DNA of 5,355 nt from DATIJJ01 sp035478255 (GTDB lineage: Bacteria > Pseudomonadota > Gammaproteobacteria > DSM-16500), in contig DATIJV010000112.1 of the NCBI GenBank assembly GCA_035478255.1, positions 1 to 5,355 on the forward strand, in the 5' to 3' direction. This document shows, one piece after another, positions 1 to 5,318 of the stretch; position 1 is the stretch's first letter, and each line of letters starts with the position of its first letter. The position numbers and the translations under genes were made by a program. The notes under the pieces were generated by a model. The model saw nothing but the letters and a program-made list of their open reading frames with translations. It had not been told where the DNA came from and ran no database searches.

Positions 1-36
1 GCGCTGGATGCCAGCTAAAAGCATGCTGGCATGACA
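1..36. repeat. Palindromic intergenic repeat at left edge
   Basis: ATGCCAGC (8-15) and GCTGGCAT (25-32) form a perfect 8-bp inverted repeat around a 9-nt loop. It is preceded by CTGG and followed by ATGACA. That layout, CTGGAT plus palindrome plus ATGACA, resembles the dispersed extragenic palindromes common in proteobacterial genomes. The stem is followed on the plus strand by an A-run, not a T-run, so it is a poor terminator for plus-strand transcripts. Read on the minus strand, an AAAATTTTTTT stretch lies before the stem, not after it. The repeat may continue beyond the window edge. Confidence 0.5.
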
Positions 37-96
37 AAAAAATTTTCACCGAATGCTTACAACAGTCGAATTCAAGCCTTAGAATTGTAATAGAAA

Positions 97-123
97 TTAA
101 CCTAAATGATAGATATAGGTTAA
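97..123. promoter_or_regulatory. Inverted repeat, possible operator upstream of the 195-1712 gene
   Basis: TTAACCTA (97-104) and TAGGTTAA (116-123) are perfect 8-bp inverted arms separated by 11 nt. A direct repeat TAAATGATA (103-111 and 121-129) overlaps them. The symmetry centre is near 110, about 45-50 bp upstream of the best -10 candidate, which is a plausible place for an activator. No regulator family is recognised. In AT-rich DNA such an arrangement can arise by chance. Confidence 0.3.
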
Positions 124-153
124 ATGATAAGCTTTTTTTAAGGAATTATAGAG

Positions 154-187
154 TATACTGAAGGGAATAAAGTCAATATTACGAGGA
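154..187 (+). promoter_or_regulatory. Candidate -10 box and Shine-Dalgarno for the 195-1712 gene
   Basis: TATACT (154-159) matches the sigma70 -10 consensus at five of six positions. No convincing -35 box is found at 16-18 nt spacing: the region is a T-run near 132-139, so the promoter may depend on an activator. GAGGA (183-187) is a Shine-Dalgarno site 7 nt before the ATG at 195 and supports that start. Confidence 0.4.
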
Positions 188-194
188 TAAGGTT

Positions 195-1712
195 ATGGCA
201 TCTACTAGATCTAGTGGTGAAATTCTGGAGGAACGCCGGAAGCTTTCAGAGACTCTAACACCTTTAATAGAGAAGGTTAATATTACTTTATTGAGGACAG
301 GCGAGGAGAAGGAGGGAAAACTAGAAAATTCTGTAAAAAGTGCTTTTGATGAAGCAGTGGCCAGAGAAGCGAATTTGTTTACCGAAGAAGCTGCAAAAAA
401 ATACTTTAGAACGAAAATCCAAGAACCTTACCTTGATCAGATAAAAGCTGACAAAAAATTATTAGAAAACTTTCACTACCATGCAACCCAGCTTGATAAC
501 GTTCCAGCTCACATAGCGGTATCAGATGGATCAACTGGTGAAGTCGACGTCAAACCTCGAGCTTTAGCTTTAGGTAAAGCCAACACAATTATAAATGAAT
601 GTATGAAATATACTCCAGACGCTATAGATGAAGCAATGAAACGTTTGGAAAGGAACCAGCGCATAATTCAATCCCTGCATGATTTTTTTTCTGGAATTTT
701 AAAAAGCATGCATGAGATAGACCAGAAAATAATAACAATCGGCTGGTATGCCGATTCGGATCGTACATTTGCATGGACATTATTAGACGAAGCCGAGGCA
801 ACATATAAGACTTGCCTCGCTGATTGCGGCGAGAGTCCAAGATTATTGGCCTTGAGAGAAAGATTAAATGAGCGCACTCGAGAATTGGATTTGAAAAGAG
901 CTTCAGATGAGCGTTCTGCAGTATTGCAACAACCTGTTGCTATACATACTCCTCCTCAGGAAGAAGTGAAAGTCCACCAAGAAAGTGCGCGGAACGCTCC
1001 TTTAGTAGCTGCACATCATGATGAAAAAAAATCTGAGCAAAAAGATCCTAATGACTTAAGTAGAAGCAATTTTTCTCTTGTTCCTGCTAAGAATGTGGCC
1101 GAGCTTACTCTTCTTCGTCATCTTGGTTGTGAGGTGGATTTGAGTAACAGAGATTTCAGCAGAAAGATTTTATCTTCGAGCAATTTTTCAGGCGCTAAAT
1201 GTGTAGGTGCTGATTTTACTGAAGCAAAGCTTGATAATGTTTCTTTTAACGATGCAGATCTATTGGGTGCCAAATTTGATAATGCTGAAATGCATGGTGC
1301 AATTTTAACAGGTGCTAAATGCACGCTAAATCAATTTTCACCTGTGCAAATTATGTTGTTTGATTATCGAGAAAACCCCAAAACACCAGCTTACCTCAGT
1401 GTTATTTATCAGTACAAAAAGGATAATGAAAGTAAAAAAGGGGAACATTCACTTGGGCTTAAACGTGCTGACGATCTTATTTTATCGTTAATTAAGGGTG
1501 ATCAGAAACCATTGTTAAAATTTCTTAGAAAAGGTAAATTGTCAGGAGAAGGGGCGAGTAAATTTTTTTCTGCTTCTAAAAAATCTGATCCTAACTCATT
1601 AGTTAGTCGATTATTGGAAGTCCACAACGCGCTAATGAACTCGCCACCGATCGAAATAGTAGCAAATCAAAATAGAAATAGAAGAAAATCATCAGGATCA
1701 AGTTCAAGATAG
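195..1712 (+). CDS. Pentapeptide-repeat protein of unknown function, effector-like architecture
   Basis: The product is 505 aa with no signal peptide or membrane segment. Residues 1-240 are charged and predicted helical, including coil-prone stretches at about 140-180 and 195-240. Residues 245-300 are a low-complexity Pro/Glu/Lys/His linker. Residues 316-376 are a pentapeptide-repeat segment: L, F, C or M recurs at every fifth position (316, 321, 326, 331, 336, 341, 346, 351, 356, 361, 366, 371, 376), with A/S or N/D before it, as in ADF, AKL and ADL. Thirteen units would make just over three coils of a right-handed quadrilateral beta-helix. Residues 380-490 are a further helical region I do not recognise, ending in a basic Ser-rich tail (RRKSSGSSSR). 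Pentapeptide repeats usually act as protein-binding scaffolds. The multi-domain soluble layout is typical of secreted effectors in intracellular gammaproteobacteria, but secretion here is inference only. The ATG is supported by GAGGA 7 nt upstream. It stands alone, convergent with the minus-strand genes. Confidence 0.85.
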   Translation: MASTRSSGEILEERRKLSETLTPLIEKVNITLLRTGEEKEGKLENSVKSAFDEAVAREANLFTEEAAKKYFRTKIQEPYLDQIKADKKLLENFHYHATQLDNVPAHIAVSDGSTGEVDVKPRALALGKANTIINECMKYTPDAIDEAMKRLERNQRIIQSLHDFFSGILKSMHEIDQKIITIGWYADSDRTFAWTLLDEAEATYKTCLADCGESPRLLALRERLNERTRELDLKRASDERSAVLQQPVAIHTPPQEEVKVHQESARNAPLVAAHHDEKKSEQKDPNDLSRSNFSLVPAKNVAELTLLRHLGCEVDLSNRDFSRKILSSSNFSGAKCVGADFTEAKLDNVSFNDADLLGAKFDNAEMHGAILTGAKCTLNQFSPVQIMLFDYRENPKTPAYLSVIYQYKKDNESKKGEHSLGLKRADDLILSLIKGDQKPLLKFLRKGKLSGEGASKFFSASKKSDPNSLVSRLLEVHNALMNSPPIEIVANQNRNRRKSSGSSSR

Positions 1713-1762
1713 AAAGTTACCGTTTATATTAGGTCTGTTGACAGATGAGTTTGATTAGTAAG

Positions 1763-1805
1763 GTAGGGTGGGCAAAGGGCGTGCTTGCAGCCAGGCCCAC
1801 CTTAC
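1763..1805. repeat. GTGGGC palindromic repeat, copy 1
   Basis: GGTGGGC (1767-1773) pairs with GCCCACC (1795-1801) across a 21-nt spacer, and the unit ends in CTTAC. It aligns in direct orientation with the unit at 2022-2059: both contain GTGGGCAA, then AGCCA, then CCAC(C/T)TTAC. It resembles the widespread short intergenic palindromes built on GTGGGC/GCCCAC. No T-run follows, so it is not a standard terminator. Confidence 0.55.
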
Positions 1806-1854
1806 ATTCATAACCTTCATCGAATAGGAAATATAAAACTCGCAGTTCTTTTTT

Positions 1855-1989
1855 ACCTCCTCCCCCTTGCACCGAACTCCACAAAAAACGTGTGGAGGAA
1901 GGGGGAGGTTCTAATTTAGCACATCTGTATCGGAGCGTCCCCCTTCCTCCACACGTTTTTTGTGGAGGAAGGGGATAGGGGAAGGAGGT
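1855..1989 (-). repeat. MITE-like GC-rich element, copy A (core)
   Basis: This is a 135-bp core beginning ACCTCC and ending GGAGGT. Its right terminal arm (1964-1988) is a purine mirror repeat interrupted only by a T at its exact centre (1976). Its left arm (1856-1880) has decayed. Inside are two hairpins with CTCCACA/TGTGGAG-type stems around a centre containing TCTAATTTAGC and CTGTATCGGAGCGTC. The centre matches copy B on the opposite strand with about two differences, so the core is inverted relative to B. The AT-rich arm after it (about 2000-2021, ending CTTTACAGTGTA) matches the right arm of B in the same orientation. It has no coding capacity for a transposase and would need one in trans if mobile. 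Confidence 0.75.
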
Positions 1990-2021
1990 AAAAAAATATA
2001 AAAAATTAACTTTACAGTGTA

Positions 2022-2059
2022 GTAGCAGAGTGGGCAATAGTAGCCAAGACCCACTTTAC
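2022..2059. repeat. GTGGGC palindromic repeat, copy 2
   Basis: AGTGGG (2029-2034) pairs with CCCACT (2050-2055) over a 15-nt loop. The unit aligns in direct orientation with 1763-1805. The stop codon of the small secreted-protein gene (2056-2058, TAA on the minus strand) lies inside the conserved CTTTAC end, so the repeat has supplied or fixed that stop. Together with copy 1 it brackets element A. Confidence 0.5.
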
Positions 2060-2277
2060 CCAATCAAAACAGACTGTTTTGTCCAGGTAGACTCATGTGC
2101 TGCCGCAACAATCGAACGTGAAATATCTTTCCCACCATAAACAATGCCAGGATTCGGCGTATTGTTTGTCTGTTTTTCAATGCTCTTTTCGATAGCGGAA
2201 TTGAGATCTGTGGAATTCGCTGCGTTTACGCTAAAACTGATGAATAATGCCAAAATCGCGAAGCCTGCTTTCTTCAT
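2056..2277 (-). CDS. Small secreted protein of unknown function
   Basis: The product is 73 aa. It begins MKKAGFAILALFISFSVNA, a standard Sec signal peptide (two lysines, hydrophobic core, cleavage likely after residue 19 or 20), which leaves a mature peptide of about 54 aa in the periplasm or outside. The mature part has an Asn/Thr/Ser-rich start, an NPGIVYGGKD stretch (residues 42-51) and an amphipathic end; there is no cysteine, so no lipobox or disulfides. I do not recognise a family. The gene is credible because it has a start with AGGAG 8 nt upstream, a near-consensus promoter just before it and a real signal peptide. It lies 75 nt downstream of rmuC on the same strand but has its own promoter. 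Its stop codon lies within an intergenic palindromic repeat, so the original C-terminus may have been altered. Confidence 0.75.
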   Translation of the reverse strand: MKKAGFAILALFISFSVNAANSTDLNSAIEKSIEKQTNNTPNPGIVYGGKDISRSIVAAAHESTWTKQSVLIG

Positions 2278-2285
2278 TACGGTCT

Positions 2286-2346
2286 CTCCTTAATAAATCA
2301 AGCTTTTAATTTATTGTCATTATACTAAAAATATACAAAATGCCAA
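2286..2346 (-). promoter_or_regulatory. Sigma70 promoter and Shine-Dalgarno of the small secreted-protein gene
   Basis: On the minus strand TTGGCA (2346-2341, five of six to the -35 consensus) is followed after 16 nt by TATAAT (2324-2319, perfect -10). Transcription should start near 2311-2313, giving a leader of about 35 nt. AGGAG (2290-2286) sits 8 nt before the ATG at 2277. The promoter fits in the 75-nt gap after the rmuC stop. This is the best promoter in the window. Confidence 0.75.
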
Positions 2347-2352
2347 ATAGTT

Positions 2353-3444
2353 TTATTCCAGTGATTTTAATAAAAGAGGTTGTTCCAGTTCAACTTTTTC
2401 AATATGCCCAAAACGCTGGGTGATTTTTTTCGCCGATGTATGAACATCCGTCACATCAGAATGCGCTTGCTCAATATGCCGTAGAAGATTATCCATACGT
2501 TTTTGAAACCGTTCAAAATCATTCGCTAACAAATTCAAATGTTTCTGAATAATATGAAGCTGTTTTCGTGTTGCCGCATCTTTTAAAACAGCTCGTGCAG
2601 TGGTTAAAATAGCCATGAGGGTAGTGGGTGATACAATCCAGACTTTCGCCCGATGCGCTATTTCTACCAAATCAAAATAGCGCGCATGGATCTCAGCAAA
2701 CACGGCTTCTGCCGGAATAAACATAATCGCGCCATCGCTCGTTTCATCCGCAATAATATATTTCTCTGCAATATCTTGAATATGTTTCCTGATATCAATT
2801 TTAAATTGCGCCTCAGCATTCTTTTTTTCAATGTCTGACGAAGTAGAATCAATTAATATTTTAAAATTTTCTAAAGGAAATTTAGCATCAATCACAATAT
2901 TTCCAGTCGGTTCAGGCAGAAATAAAATACAATCCGCACGCTTGCCATTACTTAATGTATGCTGTATTGAAAAATGCTGCTCCGGCAGAACATTTCGAAT
3001 CAATGCAGACAATTGCACTTCACCAAATGCGCCGCGTGAGCGTTTATCCGTCAAAATTTCTTGCAGACTCATTACACTCGATGAAAGCTCAGTAATTTTT
3101 TTCTGCGCCGCATCAATTAAAGCCAGTCGTTTAATCACATCAGTAAACGTTTCTGTGGATTTTTCAAAACCTTCTGCTAAACGTTTTTCAACTTGCTGAT
3201 TAATTTCTTTTAAACGTAAATCAGTGGTTTGCGTCAAATGATCTACGCGTTTTCCTACATCCAGCGAATAATCACTTAATGCTTCTTTGACTTGCACGCG
3301 CGTCTCTTGAAATCCCTGATAAAGCGTATCTTGCAAAATCTTTAAAGTTTGCAAATCCTGTTGTTTATTTTGCTGACGCATGAATAAAACAACAATCGTA
3401 ACGGCAAGTATCAAAATAACGATGACTAATAAAATAGCGGGCAT
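2353..3444 (-). CDS. rmuC: RmuC-family DNA recombination protein
   Basis: The product is 363 aa from the chosen start. Residues 2-21 are one N-terminal membrane anchor and about 25-135 a coiled coil. The RmuC domain follows: RGAFGE (137-142), GKRADCILFLP (167-177), IVIDAKFPL (183-191), FIPAEA (242-247) and SPTTLMAIL (272-280). These match the family pattern RGxxGE, then pDxxxxLP, IDxK and sPTTL. D171 with D186 and K188 fits a PD-(D/E)xK-like nuclease core, which is known for the family by comparison, not shown biochemically here. The E. coli gene was found through mutants with a changed inversion rate at short inverted repeats. The start at 3444 is chosen because AGAGG lies 5 nt upstream and the membrane anchor follows at once. 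The frame is open for 40 more codons to 3564, but that stretch is translated repeat sequence. The gene probably once lay 8 nt after the binding-protein gene, before element B inserted. Confidence 0.9.
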   Translation of the reverse strand: MPAILLVIVILILAVTIVVLFMRQQNKQQDLQTLKILQDTLYQGFQETRVQVKEALSDYSLDVGKRVDHLTQTTDLRLKEINQQVEKRLAEGFEKSTETFTDVIKRLALIDAAQKKITELSSSVMSLQEILTDKRSRGAFGEVQLSALIRNVLPEQHFSIQHTLSNGKRADCILFLPEPTGNIVIDAKFPLENFKILIDSTSSDIEKKNAEAQFKIDIRKHIQDIAEKYIIADETSDGAIMFIPAEAVFAEIHARYFDLVEIAHRAKVWIVSPTTLMAILTTARAVLKDAATRKQLHIIQKHLNLLANDFERFQKRMDNLLRHIEQAHSDVTDVHTSAKKITQRFGHIEKVELEQPLLLKSLE

Positions 3445-3449
3445 ATTAA

Positions 3450-3454
3450 CCTCT
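3450..3454 (-). promoter_or_regulatory. rmuC Shine-Dalgarno at the element B boundary
   Basis: On the minus strand AGAGG ends 5 nt before the ATG at 3444 and decides that start over the longer open frame. Its first two bases (AG) fall in the CTAG that borders element B. The stronger AAGGAGGT at the element end (about 3463-3470) is about 18 nt from the ATG, too far to serve it. Confidence 0.6.
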
Positions 3455-3456
3455 AG

Positions 3457-3625
3457 TACACTACCTCCTTCCCCTTTCCCCTTCCTCCAAACGAAAAGCG
3501 CGTTTAGAGGAAGGGGGACGCTCCGATACAGATGCGCTAAATTAGAACGTCCCCCTTCCTCCACACGCTTTTTGTGGAGGAAGGGGAAAGGGGAAGGAGG
3601 TATTAAAAATTTACTTTACAGTGTA
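3457..3625 (+). mobile_element. MITE-like GC-rich element, copy B (intact), with CTAG direct repeats
   Basis: This is a 169-bp non-coding insertion. CTAG at 3453-3456 and 3626-3629 flanks it like a 4-bp target duplication. The ends are TACACT and AGTGTA. The core (3463-3601, 139 bp) has perfect 27-bp terminal inverted repeats. Within these, 3464-3488 is a pure pyrimidine mirror repeat and 3576-3600 its purine counterpart. Each arm then folds into a hairpin (CCCCTTCCTC with GAGGAAGGGG on the left; CCCCTTCCTCCACA with TGTGGAGGAAGGGG on the right). The centre holds CTCCGATACAG and GCTAAATTAGA. An asymmetric AT-rich 18-nt arm (3602-3619) lies only on the right. It carries no transposase, so it would be a non-autonomous element. 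YTAR-type 4-bp duplications are known for IS5-group transposases, but no specific parent is identified. Confidence 0.75.
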
Positions 3626-4570
3626 CTAGATAATGATTGCGTAGTCAGCAACTGAATGTGCGTTTTTAATTAACCCATTTTTTTTCATAAATTTTGCAAA
3701 TGTTTCCCATTCTTGCGCATTAAATTTAGCCGGCTGATGCGAAAAATATGGAAGTGTCGCAAACCATGCGCGTTGATTCAATGTATCGTTTAATTCAGGA
3801 TGCGATTTTACAAATAATTTCCAGGAACTATCTGGGTGTTTTTCCAGGTAATCCACGCCTTTTTGCAATGCAGTTACAAATTTGGGAAACCTTTTATCGG
3901 TGATATTTTTTTTATTGATAACTAAAACCAATTCATCATAAGAAGGGACGCCATTTTTTTCAGGTAAAAAAACACGTGCAGGCTGACCTGCCAATTCTAA
4001 TTGCAATACTTCGAATGTGCGCATCATTCCTGTTACAGCTTCAATTTTTTTAGACAGTAAAGCTTGAGTTAAATCATAATGCACATTGACTGTTTGCACA
4101 TCCTGCAAATGCACGCCGTTTTTTTCCAGCATGGTCTTGAGTACAACATCTGTAACGTTACTTGTGCTATATCCAATGCGCTTATTTTTTAAATCACTTA
4201 AAGAATGAATGGAACTATTATTTAAAACAACTAAACAACTTAAAGGTTTATCAATTAATGTGGCAATGCGGACAAGCGGTAATCCTTCATCAATTTGTTC
4301 GAGTAATTGCGGTTCATACGTAATGGCGATATCGGCTTTTCCAGCCGCAACCAATTTGGGCGGGTCAGCCGGGTCAGCCGGTCCGATTAATTCAACATCA
4401 AGCCCGGCTTCTTTAAAAAAACCTTGCTGTTCTGCAACAAATAAGGGAGCGTGATCGGCATTGGGAAACCAATCCAGCAAAACAGTTAATTTTTCTGCTG
4501 CGTATAAATTTGAATTTAACAAAAAGCTGCAGAATATAATACATATACCCATTACATATGTTTTTTTCAT
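3626..4570 (-). CDS. thiY: Thiamine-precursor ABC transporter substrate-binding protein (NMT1/THI5-like, ThiY-type)
   Basis: The product is 314 aa from the chosen start. Residues 1-24 are a Sec signal peptide with cleavage near NLYA|AEKL; C14 is preceded by IIF, not a good lipobox. The mature protein carries NMT1/THI5-like signatures: LDWFPNADHAPLFVA (32-46), GFFKEAGLDVEL (50-61), GPADPADPPKLVAAGKADIA (63-82), GVPSYDELV (207-215), HPELND and NQRAW (257-269), and a C-terminal VADYA. ThiY-type proteins bind formylaminomethylpyrimidine or HMP in the periplasm and hand it to the ThiX permease for thiamine salvage. Which ligand applies here cannot be told. The ATG at 4570 overlaps the permease TGA as ATGA, indicating translational coupling. 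An in-frame ATG five codons upstream (4585) is possible but has no better ribosome site. The TAG stop lies in the CTAG bordering element B. The length is normal and the protein appears intact. Confidence 0.85.
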   Translation of the reverse strand: MKKTYVMGICIIFCSFLLNSNLYAAEKLTVLLDWFPNADHAPLFVAEQQGFFKEAGLDVELIGPADPADPPKLVAAGKADIAITYEPQLLEQIDEGLPLVRIATLIDKPLSCLVVLNNSSIHSLSDLKNKRIGYSTSNVTDVVLKTMLEKNGVHLQDVQTVNVHYDLTQALLSKKIEAVTGMMRTFEVLQLELAGQPARVFLPEKNGVPSYDELVLVINKKNITDKRFPKFVTALQKGVDYLEKHPDSSWKLFVKSHPELNDTLNQRAWFATLPYFSHQPAKFNAQEWETFAKFMKKNGLIKNAHSVADYAIII

Positions 4571-5310
4571 TTTAAATTTTGCCATGGAATAAAAAATTTT
4601 AAAAGATTATCTACCGTAAAATACAAAATTAGCGAAAAAAGAATGAGTATGAATAATCCCGCAAACATTAAATCAATTTGCATTCTTGCATTCGCATTTA
4701 ACATTAAAAATCCTAAGCCCTGACTTGCGCCAACCCATTCACCAATGACGGCACCAATGGGTGCTGCGACAGTTGCGACCCGTAAACCTGAAGCAAAATG
4801 GGGGAGAGCAGCCGGTATGCGGATATACCAAAAAACACGCCATTTTTTTGCATTCATTGTTTTTGCTAATTCTAGCCAGTTCTGGTCTGTGCGGCTTAAA
4901 CCATCAAAAAAACTGCTGCTGACAGGAAAAAAAATCATGATAATTGTTGCCGCAATTTTTGATGTCATTCCATAACCGAACCAGATGACTAACAAAGGTG
5001 CAATGGCAAAAGTAGGAATAGCCTGGCTTACGATTAAAATAGGCAATAACCAAAAACTAAATGTTTTGAAAGATGCCATTAATAATGCTGCAGTGCAGCC
5101 AAAAATCACTCCTAATAATAATCCAGCAAGGGTTTCAAATACAGTAATTTTTGTTTCATTTAAAATAAGAGAGATTCGGGCGAGTCCTGTTTGGAAAACA
5201 GCGAGAGGGGTAGGTAAAATGTAGGGAGGTAAATGGAAGATCATGATGAGGAATTGCCATGATATGACGATTCCGAACAAAATCAGCGATGCTTGTATTA
5301 ATAATTTCAT
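4567..5310 (-). CDS. thiX: Thiamine-precursor ABC transporter permease (ThiX-type)
   Basis: The product is 247 aa, a usual length for single-domain permeases of the BPD_transp_1 family. Five to six membrane segments lie at about 5-25, 57-80, 86-110, 117-136, 178-192 and 213-235. The cytoplasmic ATPase-coupling loop is residues 147-170: E147-L-A149, then N153 where the EAA motif normally has Gly, then IRIPAALP (163-170). SGLRVA and IGAVIGEWVGASQGLG (185-200) are typical of nitrate/taurine/thiamine-precursor permeases. Overlap with the ThiY-like gene by ATGA identifies it as that protein's partner. The ATPase gene is absent here and could lie upstream, beyond the right edge. The ATG at 5310 directly abuts element C: AAGGAGGT is adjacent, with no spacer. 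The frame is also open upstream to the window end, so a fusion with repeat-encoded residues cannot be excluded. ThiX is assigned by neighbour and family; the permease role is firm. Confidence 0.82.
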   Translation of the reverse strand: MKLLIQASLILFGIVISWQFLIMIFHLPPYILPTPLAVFQTGLARISLILNETKITVFETLAGLLLGVIFGCTAALLMASFKTFSFWLLPILIVSQAIPTFAIAPLLVIWFGYGMTSKIAATIIMIFFPVSSSFFDGLSRTDQNWLELAKTMNAKKWRVFWYIRIPAALPHFASGLRVATVAAPIGAVIGEWVGASQGLGFLMLNANARMQIDLMFAGLFILILFSLILYFTVDNLLKFFIPWQNLK

Positions 5311-5318
5311 ACCTCCTT
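5311..5318 (-). promoter_or_regulatory. Element-supplied Shine-Dalgarno abutting the permease ATG
   Basis: On the minus strand AAGGAGGT is a full match to the 16S anti-Shine-Dalgarno, but it touches the ATG (5310). Only one base separates GGAGG from ATG, well below the usual 5-9 nt. Initiation here should be inefficient unless coupled to upstream translation. No other in-frame ATG, GTG or TTG lies between 5310 and the window end. Confidence 0.5.

Larger units (their letters stand above)
1713..2055. other. Convergent intergenic region filled with repeats
   Basis: This 343-nt gap lies between two convergent genes. From left to right it holds about 45 nt with no feature seen, a GTGGGC palindromic repeat (1763-1805), about 50 nt of AT-rich spacer, the GC-rich element core A (1855-1989), its AT-rich right arm ending AGTGTA (2016-2021), and a second GTGGGC palindromic repeat (2022-2059) that runs into the small gene. 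There is no classic hairpin-plus-T-run terminator for either gene. The GC-rich hairpins of element A could slow or end transcription from both sides. A 102-codon minus-strand open frame (1729-2037) crosses the repeats and is not considered a gene. Confidence 0.7.

Noticed and set aside
8..32. Left-edge hairpin as a rho-independent terminator
   Set aside because: No T-run follows the stem on either strand; the A-run side is wrong for termination.
1729..2037. 102-codon minus-strand open frame across the convergent gap
   Set aside because: It is made mostly of translated element A and palindromic repeat sequence, has no Shine-Dalgarno of note, and similar peptides appear from copy B, as expected from a repeat.
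1855..3601. Elements read as a CRISPR array
   Set aside because: Copies are more than 1.6 kb apart with genes between them; there is no regular repeat-spacer pattern.
3380..3655. 91-codon plus-strand open frame over element B
   Set aside because: It overlaps the rmuC start and the end of the thiY-like gene antisense, and its middle is translated repeat.
4362..4379. Perfect 9-bp tandem repeat GGGTCAGCC in the binding-protein gene
   Set aside because: It encodes the PADPADPP stretch, which has the normal length and pattern for this family, so it is not an expansion.
4570..4585. Longer start of the binding protein at 4585 (five extra residues)
   Set aside because: No ribosome site precedes it, while the ATG at 4570 forms an ATGA overlap with the permease stop and starts directly with a signal peptide.
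4985..5224. Plus-strand open frames opposite the permease, binding-protein and rmuC genes
   Set aside because: They are antisense shadows of well-supported genes, with no domains or ribosome sites.
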